Shown here: positions 1 through 8,390 of the stretch, one piece after another
How positions within the stretch are numbered: position 1 is the first letter of the stretch
How the letters are laid out: each line of letters opens with the position of its first letter
NCBI GenBank assembly: GCA_021155855.1
Contig: JAJNAZ010000007.1
Coordinates: 62,001 to 126,000 of the forward strand
Length of the DNA stretch: 64,000 nucleotides
Direction: 5' to 3'
DNA from: Solirubrobacterales bacterium
Lineage (GTDB): Bacteria > Actinomycetota > Thermoleophilia > Solirubrobacterales > 70-9
Program-made: the position numbers and the translations under genes
The notes under the pieces: generated by a model
Database searches by the model: none
Told to the model about the DNA's origin: nothing
The model's input: only the letters and a program-made list of their open reading frames with translations

Positions 1-548
1 CGCCGCAGGTCGGGCAGGCGGCTGATCGCGACGATGTAGCCGATGAAGATCGCCGTGCGCAAAATGCCCTCGACGAGCCAGAACAGGAACGCCGAGCCGA
101 GCTCGTCCTTGAACAGGCTGGTGGCGCCGACCGGGACGACGAAGAAGAGCCCGATTGCGAGCGCCATCGAGAGCGCGATCGTCACCCCCCACATCCAGCC
201 GCCGATCTCCTGTTTCTGGCCCTCGTCGTCCTCCTCGAGCTGCGCGTTGGCGGAGATCGCGAGGGCGCGGAAGCCGATCTTCAACGACTCGCCGAGGGCG
301 ACCACGCCGCGGACCACCGGCAAGCGCAGGATCCGGTGGCGCTTCGCCCACGAGACGAGCGGCTCGGAGGTGACCTCGATCTCGCCCTCCGGCTTGCGCA
401 CCGCGACCGCCCAGGTCGAGACGCCGCGCATCATCACGCCCTCGAGCACCGCCTGACCGCCGACCGGCGCGTCGCGTGAGGCGACCGGCATCCCGTCCGG
501 CATCCGCGTGCGGTCGACCGCGGTGCCCTCCGAGCCGTGGGTGCTCAC
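1..548 (-). CDS. DUF1385 family membrane protein, C-terminus cut by window edge
   Basis: A reading frame without stop runs from a GTG at 548 to the left edge, giving about 182 residues. It contains the hallmark GGQAVLEGVMMRG near residue 30, then the segment IEVTSEPLVSWAKRH, then long hydrophobic stretches interrupted by an acidic EEDEGQ segment. This matches the DUF1385 family, a multi-pass membrane family of unknown biochemical function often found beside rpmE in Gram-positive bacteria. It lies 8 bases downstream of the rpmE stop on the same strand, so the two are probably cotranscribed. The family call is firm; the function is not known, and the C-terminal part is outside the window. Confidence 0.85.
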   Translation of the reverse strand, partial: MSTHGSEGTAVDRTRMPDGMPVASRDAPVGGQAVLEGVMMRGVSTWAVAVRKPEGEIEVTSEPLVSWAKRHRILRLPVVRGVVALGESLKIGFRALAISANAQLEEDDEGQKQEIGGWMWGVTIALSMALAIGLFFVVPVGATSLFKDELGSAFLFWLVEGILRTAIFIGYIVAISRLPDLR

Positions 549-556
549 GGCACCGG

Positions 557-766
557 CTAGCGGCGCTTGCTGCGGGCCGCCCTACGCTTGAATCGCTCCA
601 CCCGTCCGCCGGTGTCGACCAGCTTCTGCTTCCCGGTGTAGAAGGGATGGCAGGCGGAGCAGATCTCGACGTGGAGCTCGGGCTTGGTCGAGCGGGTGTA
701 GAACTCGTTGCCGCACGAGCAGCGCACGTGCGCGAGCTGGTACTCGGGGTGGATCCCGGTCTTCAT
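557..766 (-). CDS. rpmE: 50S ribosomal protein L31 (zinc-binding form)
   Basis: A 69-residue protein beginning [10 protein letters not shown], the classical L31 start, and ending in a basic tail (RRAARSKRR). C16, C18, C36 and C39 form the CxC...CxxC zinc ribbon, so this is the zinc-containing (C+) paralogue rather than the zinc-free version made on zinc starvation. It is part of the large ribosomal subunit. The ATG at 766 is preceded by TAGACT ending 8 bases upstream and no Shine-Dalgarno, which suggests a leaderless or near-leaderless transcript. The DUF1385 gene follows within 8 bases. Identification is secure. Confidence 0.97.
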   Translation of the reverse strand: MKTGIHPEYQLAHVRCSCGNEFYTRSTKPELHVEICSACHPFYTGKQKLVDTGGRVERFKRRAARSKRR

Positions 767-831
767 CGCATCCGAGTCTAGCGGCGCACGGTGCGGGCCT
801 TCGGCGGGCCGGCACCATAATCTGGCGCTCG
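767..831. promoter_or_regulatory. Divergent promoter region rpmE / universal stress protein
   Basis: Two -10-like hexamers point outward. On the minus strand TAGACT (780-775) ends 8 bases before the rpmE ATG. On the plus strand TAATCT (818-823) ends 8 bases before the stress-protein ATG. Neither gene has a Shine-Dalgarno. The equal 8-base spacing places both transcription starts at or next to the start codons. The hexamers and spacing are seen directly; promoter function is inferred. Confidence 0.55.
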
Positions 832-1563
832 ATGTATCGACGAATTCTGATCGGCTACGACGGCAGCGAGGGCGGCCGCGACGCGCTGGCGCTGGCGCGC
901 GGCCTGGCCGCGATCGAGGGCGCCGAGCTGGTCCTCGTCGCGGCGCTCGAGTACGACCCGCTGGCGACGCCGGCCGACGCCTACGAGCGCGCGGTTGCCG
1001 AGGCCGAAGAGCGGCTCTCCGCCTCCGCCCGCGGGATCCTCGGCGAGACGCCGTTCGCGCTGCGCACGTTCGGCGGCGCCCCGGCACCGCTGGTACTGAC
1101 CGAGTTCGCCGAGCGCGAGCGCGCGGACGTGATCGTGCTCGGCTCGACACACCGCGAGGGACTCGGCCGGGTGCTCCCGGGCAGCGTCGGCGAGCGCGTA
1201 CTGCATGACGGTCCCCGCTGTGCCGTGTTGGTGGCCCCGAGCGGGTTCGCCGCGCGCGAGCGGCTCGAGATCGCGACGATCGCGGTCGGCTACGACGGCC
1301 GCAACGAGGCCGGGCATGCGCGCGAGGTCGCCACCGCCCTAGCCGCGGACCTGGGGGCGTCGGTGGAGACGATCACCGTCGCCGAGGGCGAGGGCGATCC
1401 GGCCACCGTGCTCGCGACCCGCTCGCGCGAGTTCGACCTGCTGGTCGTCGGCTCGAGGGGCTACGGACCGGTCCGCCAGGTCTTGATCGGTGGGGTCTCG
1501 GCGGAGCTGATGAGGAGGGCCGGCTGCCCGGTGCTGATCGTCCCCCGCTCTGCCGAGGGGTAG
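832..1563 (+). CDS. Tandem-domain universal stress protein
   Basis: The 243-residue protein holds two UspA folds. The first starts at residue 1 ([13 protein letters not shown]) and ends with the nucleotide-binding pattern [17 protein letters not shown] followed by AVLVAP. The second starts near residue 145 (TIAVGYDG) and ends with [17 protein letters not shown] and PVLIVPRS. Both copies keep the G-x2-G-x9-G(S/T) ATP-binding motif. Such proteins are cytoplasmic stress and dormancy factors in actinobacteria, with no defined reaction. The ATG is chosen because it opens the first strand of domain one and sits 8 bases after a TAATCT box. Function beyond ATP binding cannot be read from sequence. 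Confidence 0.93.
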   Translation: MYRRILIGYDGSEGGRDALALARGLAAIEGAELVLVAALEYDPLATPADAYERAVAEAEERLSASARGILGETPFALRTFGGAPAPLVLTEFAERERADVIVLGSTHREGLGRVLPGSVGERVLHDGPRCAVLVAPSGFAARERLEIATIAVGYDGRNEAGHAREVATALAADLGASVETITVAEGEGDPATVLATRSREFDLLVVGSRGYGPVRQVLIGGVSAELMRRAGCPVLIVPRSAEG

Positions 1564-1577
1564 CGGACCCGCGGCTT

Positions 1578-4370
1578 TCACTCGCCCTGTCCAGGCTCGT
1601 GCAGGGGCGGCGCGGAGCACGGCGACGGAGTGCCGGAGTAGGGCACCGTCCAGGGCGGCATCTCGGCCGGACCCGGAGCACCGTCGACGCAGGGGTCGTA
1701 GACGCCCTGGCCGAGCAGGAACGGCATCGCGCTCTGCTGCGCCGCCGGGCTCGTCGCCGCCGACTCGTGCGGGTCGAGCCCGTCGTCCGCGGCGCTCGGG
1801 CCGGCGTCGACCGGGGCGATGTTCCAGTCGGGGTTCGGGAGCGTGCCGACCGTACGTCCGCCCTGGGAGCGGAGCGGGCCGGTGTCGATCGTGAACGCGA
1901 CCGCGTCGGCGGCGTCCATGGCCAGCCCGCCGGGCCGGTTGAACGCTGCCGATTCGACCAGCTCCTGGCCTGGCGCGTAGAACGGCTCGGCCACGGACGA
2001 GAACAGGTACGGGCGTGACTCCGGACGGCCCCCGGCGACCGTCGGCACCCGCACCTCGGCGCCCAGCGTCCTGGCGAGGGTCTCGGTTTGCACGTTGGCG
2101 ACCTGGTGGTCCCCGAACGCCTCGTGGATCATCACCTGGTGCTCGGGGGTGCCGTAGCGGCCGTCGAGGATCCCGTGCGCATAGGCGCTGGGCTCGCCGC
2201 GATCCCAATAGAGCTGCAGAATCGAGGTCCCGAGCTGGCGTGCGAGCGGATCCGGGTACGCGTCGTAGATCAACGGCAAGAACCGATTGAACTGGGTCGA
2301 GCGGGTGAGCAGGGTGGTGAAGCCGATCCCCGGGACGCCGAGCACGGCCCGGCTCCAGTCGGGCGCGACCGAGGTCGTAGCCGCCCCGTGGATGCCGCCG
2401 AGCGAAACCCCGTAGTAGGCGAGGTCGGCGGTCACGTCGTCGGGATCGATGCCGAGCGCGGAGGCCCCTCCGTCGGCGAACTCGGGCTGCTCGGCGAAGC
2501 CGCCCGGATGCGCCATCGCCCGGGCGAGGTAGAGCGTGTTCACGTACCCCTGCTGGCTGCGATCGGGCAACGCCGCGAACAGCGACAGGTCCTGCTTGGC
2601 CGCGATCATGTTCGCCAGGTGGCCGAGCAGGTCGCCGTGCGGGAGCAGGTCGCCGGAGACCGGGTCGATCGCCGAGAGCCCGATCCAGTCGGTGCCGCAG
2701 GCGACGCCCTCGAGCGCCGCCGGAAACAGCCCCAGCTGCTCGACCACGCGGTGGTTCTGGAACAGGCCGTGGCCGAAGACCACGCCGGGCTTGCCGGTTG
2801 CCATCGTCGGGGCCCCACGGGCGGAGCGGGGGATGACGCAGGTGAACGGCGCCCTCCAGGTCACCGGGCCGCTTCCATCACGCGGCTGGCTCGGCGTCTG
2901 CGCGCCGGGTTCGAAGTGAAGCCGGGAGCCCGAGGCGCAGGGCGTGCTCGGGTCGATCGGGTTGTACTCGGGGCCGGGTGCGTCCATGTAACACGGCACC
3001 TCGATCTCCCCGGTGACCTTCTTGAACACGTAGTCCGACTGCGGGGTCTCGCCGGCGGGCACGTCGAGCTCGCACTGCGGCGTCCCGTCGGAATCGCAGA
3101 GCGCGTACTCGATCTGCTCGTCGATGGTGATCTCCGAAGCGCGGCCATCGACGTCCCCGCCGTCGTCGAGCTCGCTCTCGGAGAGCTGGGCGAAGGCATC
3201 GTCGCGCATCGCGACCAGGCCGCCGGTCAGGTTGCGTTCGCTGGCGACGGTGAAGTCCCAGGCGAGATAGAGGCTCTCGCGCGCGATCCCGGCGGCCTGA
3301 AGCTCGTCGAAGATCCGCTTCATCGCCGGCAGGCGGGCATCGATCGCCTCGATCCCGGTCTTGCGGCCCTTGCGGTAGGCCTCGAACACCGGATTCGGCT
3401 CCAGTGGCTGACCGCCCAGGTCGTGCAGGTCGCGCAGGGCGACGAGGTAACGGGTGCCGTAATCCAGCGCCACCGCGGGGTGGATCATCAACATGCGGTC
3501 GTCGTCCGTCCCCTGGACCTGGTTGCCGTCGTGAGGGTTGGGGGTTCCGGGCACCATGTCGACCTCGGTCCAGATCGGCTGTCGCTCGCCGGTCGCAGCG
3601 TTGATCAACACGACCCGCTGGTCGGGATCCGCGTAGGCGCCGATGTCCATCTGCGGCACGAGGCCGTTGGCCCGCAGCGCCTGCGGCGTCTCGATGCCCG
3701 GCACCCTGGCCAGGATCACATTGGTTGGCGAGAAGCCGTCGTTGCGGTTGAGCGCCGGGTCGAAGGCCGGCGTTCCGTTCAGGTTCGTCGGCATCGACTC
3801 GCTGCTCAGATTCAGCCGCAGCCCGGTCGGGCTCGCGCCGTCGGCGACCGTGAAGTAGTTGTTCGGGTATGGGAGCAGGCAGTGCGCGCTGTCGATCGGA
3901 TCGCAGCGGTCGAGGTTCTCGACGCAGCGGACCGGGTCCTGGGCGAGTGTGCGTTTGCGCTTCGCCACGCCCTTGCGACCAAGCCGGTAGCGAGCCCTGA
4001 CCACCACCCGCTGCTCCCCACAGGCCCCGAGCCTACGGCGCCCCTTGGCGGTCAGCTTCAGGCCGACCCGTCTCTTGCCGGCGCGCTTGAAGATCACCGT
4101 CCGCCTCTCGGTCAGCCGCCTCGCCTTCCCCCGGCGGGCGTCGAGCCTGACCTTGCCACGGGTCGCCGAGCGCACTCGGACCTTCAGCTTCCCGGCGTCG
4201 AACAGAGCGGCCTGGCCCTTCGTCTTCAGCTTGACCGCGACCGGCGACTCCTTCGCCACCGCCACCCCGGCACCCGCGGCCATGGCGACCGCGAGCAGGC
4301 TCACGATCAGCGTGACGACGACCGCCACCGGTGCGGGGGTTCGGGTCGCGACGCGGATCGAGCCCTCCAT
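1578..4370 (-). CDS. Large secreted lipase-like alpha/beta hydrolase
   Basis: A 930-residue exported protein. Residues about 15-40 form a hydrophobic signal segment, followed by a basic, strand-rich region (about 45-145). The middle part (DRCDPIDSAHCLLPYPNNYF near residue 150) resembles the N-terminal domain of the bacterial virulence-factor lipase family. The C-terminal half has an alpha/beta-hydrolase look: VVFGHGLFQNH, a nucleophile elbow YGVSLGG with S656, and HQVMIHEAFGDHQV as a possible source of acid and His residues. The substrate is unknown. TAGGGT at 4398-4393 suggests a short leader of about 15 bases. The next gene on this strand, the USP side, is convergent, so it appears monocistronic. 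The hydrolase-family call is moderate; secretion is more certain. Confidence 0.72.
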   Translation of the reverse strand: MEGSIRVATRTPAPVAVVVTLIVSLLAVAMAAGAGVAVAKESPVAVKLKTKGQAALFDAGKLKVRVRSATRGKVRLDARRGKARRLTERRTVIFKRAGKRRVGLKLTAKGRRRLGACGEQRVVVRARYRLGRKGVAKRKRTLAQDPVRCVENLDRCDPIDSAHCLLPYPNNYFTVADGASPTGLRLNLSSESMPTNLNGTPAFDPALNRNDGFSPTNVILARVPGIETPQALRANGLVPQMDIGAYADPDQRVVLINAATGERQPIWTEVDMVPGTPNPHDGNQVQGTDDDRMLMIHPAVALDYGTRYLVALRDLHDLGGQPLEPNPVFEAYRKGRKTGIEAIDARLPAMKRIFDELQAAGIARESLYLAWDFTVASERNLTGGLVAMRDDAFAQLSESELDDGGDVDGRASEITIDEQIEYALCDSDGTPQCELDVPAGETPQSDYVFKKVTGEIEVPCYMDAPGPEYNPIDPSTPCASGSRLHFEPGAQTPSQPRDGSGPVTWRAPFTCVIPRSARGAPTMATGKPGVVFGHGLFQNHRVVEQLGLFPAALEGVACGTDWIGLSAIDPVSGDLLPHGDLLGHLANMIAAKQDLSLFAALPDRSQQGYVNTLYLARAMAHPGGFAEQPEFADGGASALGIDPDDVTADLAYYGVSLGGIHGAATTSVAPDWSRAVLGVPGIGFTTLLTRSTQFNRFLPLIYDAYPDPLARQLGTSILQLYWDRGEPSAYAHGILDGRYGTPEHQVMIHEAFGDHQVANVQTETLARTLGAEVRVPTVAGGRPESRPYLFSSVAEPFYAPGQELVESAAFNRPGGLAMDAADAVAFTIDTGPLRSQGGRTVGTLPNPDWNIAPVDAGPSAADDGLDPHESAATSPAAQQSAMPFLLGQGVYDPCVDGAPGPAEMPPWTVPYSGTPSPCSAPPLHEPGQGE

Positions 4371-4426
4371 GCCTTGGGTCCTGCCGCGCCGGACCCTATT
4401 GCGCGGGCGGCTCAGGTGTGTTGCGA

Positions 4427-5029
4427 TCAGGCGCGCAGCGCCTCGACCAGCAGCGCCAGCGTCTCGCCGGCCTCGGCGCGCGCCGCCCGTGGGTGCTCGG
4501 CGCGGGCGACCAGCATCGCGACCTCGTCCAGGGCCCCGAGCAACGCGTGGGCGAGCGGATCGACGGGTTGCCGGCGGATCTCACCCGCCTCGATGCCGGC
4601 GGTGAGCAGGCCCGCGATCAGCCCGAGCCCGTAGCGGGCGCCGATCGCCCGCCACTGCTCCCACCCCAGCACCGCCGGGGCGTCGAGCAGCGCGATCCGC
4701 TGCACCTCGGGCTCGAGGCAGTGTTCGAGGAAACGATCGGCGCCCGAGCGCAGGGTCTCGAGCACGCTCGCCCCGGGCACGGCGCGCTCGGCGAGATCCT
4801 CCGCGATCTCGCTCTCGAGCTGCTCATAGACGGCCCGCAGCAGGTCGCGCTTGCCGTCGAAGTGGTGATATAGGGCGCCGCGCGTGACCCCGGCCTCGCG
4901 CACGATCTCCTCGGTGCCGACGCCCGCGTACCCGCGTTCGGCGAACAAGCGCCGCGCGACCTTCAGCAGCGCCGCTCGGGTCGCCTCGGAGCGCTCGGCC
5001 TGGGTGCGCTTCTGGCTTCCGGTTGGCAT
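4427..5029 (-). CDS. TetR/AcrR family transcriptional regulator
   Basis: A 200-residue repressor. The N-terminal helix-turn-helix (about residues 15-60) has the family pattern LFAERGYAGVGTEEIVREAGVTRG followed by ALYHHFDGKRDLL. The C-terminal ligand-binding domain is helical, with no motif that predicts the ligand. It is divergent from an alpha/beta-hydrolase gene, and a 25-bp imperfect palindrome lies between the two starts. It therefore probably represses the hydrolase and itself. The ATG at 5029 gives a normal-length N-terminal arm (PTGSQKRTQAERSEATR). Confidence 0.93.
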   Translation of the reverse strand: MPTGSQKRTQAERSEATRAALLKVARRLFAERGYAGVGTEEIVREAGVTRGALYHHFDGKRDLLRAVYEQLESEIAEDLAERAVPGASVLETLRSGADRFLEHCLEPEVQRIALLDAPAVLGWEQWRAIGARYGLGLIAGLLTAGIEAGEIRRQPVDPLAHALLGALDEVAMLVARAEHPRAARAEAGETLALLVEALRA

Positions 5030-5045
5030 TCAGACTGCATGTATG

Positions 5046-5070
5046 TTACAAACCTACTGTCTGTATGTAA
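5046..5070. promoter_or_regulatory. Probable TetR operator between divergent TetR and hydrolase genes
   Basis: A 25-bp imperfect palindrome with outer arms TTACA and TGTAA and matching inner steps (AC...AC.GT...GT). By hand comparison most positions agree with the reverse complement. It lies 16 bases from the TetR start and 33 bases from the hydrolase start, where a TetR dimer would block both promoters. The direct-repeat element CTG-N3-GTATGT also occurs twice here (near 5034 and 5058). Operator function is inferred from symmetry and position. Confidence 0.6.
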
Positions 5071-5103
5071 GTGCGCAACCCCCGAGCTGCTCAGGAGGGC
5101 TCG

Positions 5104-5976
5104 ATGAACGAGACACGCAGAGACGAAACGAAGACCGTCGCGCTCCCCCAGGGGACGATCTCCTACCGCGATCTCGGCGACGGCGAGCCGATCATCTTCG
5201 TCCACGGGCTGCTCGTCGACGGCCGCCTTTGGACCGGGGTCGCCGAGCGCCTCGCGAGCGACTTCCGCTGCCTGGTGTGCGACTGGCCGATGGGCTCGCA
5301 CCGGGTCGCGATGGAGCCCGACGCCGACCTGTCTCCGCCCGGAATGGCGGAGACGATCGTCGCCTTCATCGACGCGCTCGGGATCGAGCGCGCGACGCTG
5401 GTGGGCAACGACACCGGTGGCGCGATCTCCCAGATCCTGACCGCCAGCCACCCCGAACGCGTCGAGCGGCTGGTGCTCACCAACTGCGACCTGCTGGATC
5501 GCTTCCCTCCGTTTCCGTTCAACCTGATGCCGCCGATCGCCCGCCTGCCGGGGGGAATGACGGTGCTCGCGGCCCCGTTCCGGATCGCGGCGGTTCGCCG
5601 CGCCACCTACGGGCTGCTCGCAAAGCACCCGATCCCACCTGAGCTGGCCGACGACTGGCTCGCCCCCTCACTCGCCGACGCCGGAGTGCTGCGCGACGCG
5701 CGCAAGCTGACCGCGGGCGCGCACAAGCGTCACACTCTCGCCGCCGCGGAGTCACTGCGGCGCTTCGAGCGCCCGGTGCGCTTCGCCTGGGCGCCTGAGG
5801 ACCGCTTCTTCCGGCTCGCCGACGCCGAGCGGCTGGCGGCGATGGTCCCCGACGGGCGGATCGAGCACGTGGCTGATGCAAAGACGTTCGTCTCGCTGGA
5901 CCAACCGCAGCGAGTCGCCGAGTTGATCGCGTCGTTCGCCCGCGAGGCCCGCGGCGCAACGGCTCGGGCCTCCTAG
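5104..5976 (+). CDS. Alpha/beta hydrolase, dehalogenase-like, with atypical triad
   Basis: A 290-residue alpha/beta-hydrolase. The oxyanion motif is FVHGLLVDGRLW (about 33-43) and the nucleophile elbow is LVGNDTGG, with Asp103 where esterases have Ser, as in haloalkane dehalogenases and related hydrolases. The acid region is APEDRFF near residue 233. The position that normally carries the catalytic His reads DAKTFVSLDQP, with Thr261 instead of His, so classical chemistry is doubtful. The ATG at 5104 is chosen over an in-frame upstream start because AGGAGG at 5093-5098 is well placed. Control by the divergent TetR is likely. The substrate is unknown. Confidence 0.85.
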   Translation: MNETRRDETKTVALPQGTISYRDLGDGEPIIFVHGLLVDGRLWTGVAERLASDFRCLVCDWPMGSHRVAMEPDADLSPPGMAETIVAFIDALGIERATLVGNDTGGAISQILTASHPERVERLVLTNCDLLDRFPPFPFNLMPPIARLPGGMTVLAAPFRIAAVRRATYGLLAKHPIPPELADDWLAPSLADAGVLRDARKLTAGAHKRHTLAAAESLRRFERPVRFAWAPEDRFFRLADAERLAAMVPDGRIEHVADAKTFVSLDQPQRVAELIASFAREARGATARAS

Positions 5977-6050
5977 CTCGCCTCTCGGATCTCGTTGGGC
6001 GAAGTGCGCGGCGCCTTTCCGGTCGATACACCCACAAAGCGCCAGCGCTC

Positions 6051-6683
6051 CTAGTCCTCCGAGCTCGCCCGGTCCTGGCGAATCCCCCACGGGGGCGTCG
6101 CCAGCTCGACCGTGCCGCCGGCGACCACTCGCAGGACGCCCGCCATGTGCTGGCCGATGCCGCGCTTCGGGATCGCGACCTCGACCTCGACCGTGCCCGC
6201 GTCGCGCGAGATCACCTTCGCCGGGCCGAGCGATGCGAGCACGTCGTGCATCTGCTCGTTGGTGGCGAGCAGATACGCCCGGAAGCGGTCGATCCCCTCG
6301 CCGCGGGCGCGCTCGGCGAGCAGCTGGGTGAGCGCCGTGCCCAGCCCCCGGCCCTGCCAGCCGTCGACCACGGTCACAGCCGCCTCGGCGCTGACGCCGT
6401 CGTCGAGGCGCACGAAGCGACCGACCCCGACGCCGGCACCGGTCTCGGGGTCGAAGGCGATCAGCGCCTCGTGGTCGTGATGGTCGACCTCGGTCAGGTA
6501 GCGCAGCTGCGATTCGGTGAGCTCTCGGATCGAGCTCAGAAAGCGCTGGTATCGCGACCGCTCGCTGAGCCGGGCGAAGGCGTCGTCGAGCGCACCCTTG
6601 TCGTCCGGCCCGATCGGGCGCACGACGACGCTCGAGCCGTCGCGCAGCCGGATCTCGAGTTCGGCCGAGGCCGTGGCGCTCAG
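6051..6683 (-). CDS. GNAT family N-acetyltransferase
   Basis: About 210 residues. The N-terminal region (IRLRDGSSVVVRPIGPDDKG) and the SRYQRFLSSIRELTE stretch match the small GNAT proteins related to the acetyltransferase domain of protein acetyltransferases. The acetyl-CoA loop is WQGRGLGTALTQLLAERA. The C-terminal extension PPWGIRQDRASSED is of unknown role. No ATG or GTG exists near the expected start. A CTG at 6683 overlaps the TGA of the upstream ETF-quinone oxidoreductase gene as CTGA, so a CTG start with translational coupling is my choice. A downstream GTG would cut into the first strand. The acetyl acceptor is unknown. Confidence 0.8.
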   Translation of the reverse strand: MSATASAELEIRLRDGSSVVVRPIGPDDKGALDDAFARLSERSRYQRFLSSIRELTESQLRYLTEVDHHDHEALIAFDPETGAGVGVGRFVRLDDGVSAEAAVTVVDGWQGRGLGTALTQLLAERARGEGIDRFRAYLLATNEQMHDVLASLGPAKVISRDAGTVEVEVAIPKRGIGQHMAGVLRVVAGGTVELATPPWGIRQDRASSED

Positions 6684-8383
6684 GTCTCCTGGTACAGGGG
6701 GCCGTCGCCGCCCTCGGGCATCGTCAAGCGACCGCCCTTGGCGTTGATCGCGCCGCACTGGACGCAGTTGGAGGCGGTGACGTGGACATCGACCTCGGGG
6801 GCGCCGTTGTCGAGCTGATCCTCGGGGATCTCGTAGACCTGTGCCGGGCAGAGGTTGACCCATGACTTCGCCAGCTCGCGCGGGACGTGGCTCTGGATTT
6901 GGATGTGATTGGGGGCGTCGTCTCGGGTCGCGTTGCCGGAGAGGAAGACCGAGTCGAGCTTGTTGAAGGTGAGCTCGTTGTCGGGGTCCGGATATCGGGC
7001 CGAGGCGCCGCCGTCAGCCATCTCGATCTCGGTATCGGGCTCGTACTTCCACTTGCCGCCGGGGAAGAGGCCCTTGGTGATCGTCATCGCGCTGGCGACC
7101 GCGCCGCCGACGAAGAACCCCTTCGAGAACGGCTGGCGCATGTTGCGCGACTCGAACAGGTCGTTGCCGATCTCCGAGTTGCGCACCCGCTCGTCGTAGG
7201 CATCGAGGCTGAGCGAGTCCCGCCTCAATGCCTCGACGATCGCCTCGGCCGCGTAGATGCCGGCGCGGATCGCGTAGTGGACACCCTTGAGCGTCGGGAT
7301 GTTGACCATGCTGGCTCCGTCCCCGGCGATCGCCATCCCAGGGACGGCGAGGCTGCGGGGCATCGCGAAGTAGCCGCCGGAGGGGATCGTCTTTGCGCCC
7401 CATGCGACGCGCTTGCCGCCGGTGAGCAGCTTCTTCACGAAGGGGTGGGTCTTCAGCTCCTGGAGGAGGTCGTGGCAGGAGAGGGTCGAGTCGGTGTAGT
7501 CGAGCCCGATCACGAGCCCGAGGCAGAGCTTGTCCTCCCCCATCGGGTAGATGAAGCTGCCGCCGAACTCGTTCCACTTGGCGCGCTTTCGAAGCGGCCA
7601 GCCCATCGTATGGATCACCCGGTCGAGCGGCTCGGTGACCTCCCAGACCTCCTTGACCCCGATCTCCCAGCGCACCGGAAGCGATCCCTCGAGGTCGAAG
7701 TAATCGACCGCCGCCTGGGTCAGGTGCCCGAGCGTGCCCTCGGCGAGCACCGTCATCTTCGCGACCACGTCCGAGCCGGGCTCGAAGTTGCCGAGCGGCT
7801 CGCCGTCCCTGCCGCGGCCGCGGTCTCCGGAGCGCACGCCGCGGACGATCCGGTCGGAGACCAACAGCTTGTCGGCGACCGTCTCGGTGAGGATGTATGC
7901 CCCCTTCTCCTCCGCCTGCTCGGAGAGGAAGCGGGCCAGCTTCGAGACCGAGATCACGTAGTTGCCGTGGTTGCGGAAATTGGGCGGCATCGGCTTCAGC
8001 GGCAGAGCCGCCCGCTTGGTCAGCAGGTAGACGGCGTCCTTGGTCACCTCCTGGTAGGCGAACGGCCAGTCCTCGGGCTCGAGGTCCGGGAACAATTCCC
8101 GCATCGCCGCCGGCTTCAGGTTCGCCCCCGAGAGCTCGTGCGCGCCCGCGACCTTGCCCTTCTCGAGCACCGCCACGGGTACCTCGCCGAGCTTCTCGCT
8201 GAGCTCGGGCTCGTCGGTGAGCAGGTCGAGGAGCCTGTTCGCGCAGGCGAGGCCGGCGGGGCCGCCGCCGGCGATCGCGATCCCGACCTCGATCCGCTCG
8301 TCCTCCGGATCGGTCGGCTGGACGATCAGCTCGGAGTCGTCGAAGGGCGGTGGGTAATCCGCCGGGCGAGGCGCCTGTGCCAT
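6680..8383 (-). CDS. Electron-transfer flavoprotein:quinone oxidoreductase
   Basis: A 567-residue flavoprotein that passes electrons from reduced ETF to quinone at the membrane. The FAD-binding motif IAGGGPAGLACANRLL lies at about residues 37-52. The stretches HELSGANLKP, RDGEPLGNFEPGSDV and GGYFAMPRSLAVPGMAIAGDGAS follow the ETF-QO/FixC family along its whole length. The C-terminal iron-sulfur domain has NLCPAQVYE and NCVQCGAINAKGG. C512, C540 and C543 are present, but the fourth canonical cysteine (C-x2-C after C543) is Ile546. The gene is 7 bases downstream of etfA, in one operon with etfB and etfA. Confidence 0.93.
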   Translation of the reverse strand: MAQAPRPADYPPPFDDSELIVQPTDPEDERIEVGIAIAGGGPAGLACANRLLDLLTDEPELSEKLGEVPVAVLEKGKVAGAHELSGANLKPAAMRELFPDLEPEDWPFAYQEVTKDAVYLLTKRAALPLKPMPPNFRNHGNYVISVSKLARFLSEQAEEKGAYILTETVADKLLVSDRIVRGVRSGDRGRGRDGEPLGNFEPGSDVVAKMTVLAEGTLGHLTQAAVDYFDLEGSLPVRWEIGVKEVWEVTEPLDRVIHTMGWPLRKRAKWNEFGGSFIYPMGEDKLCLGLVIGLDYTDSTLSCHDLLQELKTHPFVKKLLTGGKRVAWGAKTIPSGGYFAMPRSLAVPGMAIAGDGASMVNIPTLKGVHYAIRAGIYAAEAIVEALRRDSLSLDAYDERVRNSEIGNDLFESRNMRQPFSKGFFVGGAVASAMTITKGLFPGGKWKYEPDTEIEMADGGASARYPDPDNELTFNKLDSVFLSGNATRDDAPNHIQIQSHVPRELAKSWVNLCPAQVYEIPEDQLDNGAPEVDVHVTASNCVQCGAINAKGGRLTMPEGGDGPLYQET

Positions 8384-8390
8384 GCGCCGC

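Noticed and set aside
2088..4634. Very long open frame (848 codons) on the plus strand
   Set aside because: It is antisense to the lipase-like and TetR genes. GC-rich codon bias opens such frames, and its translation is low-complexity Arg/Gly/Val-rich with no domain.
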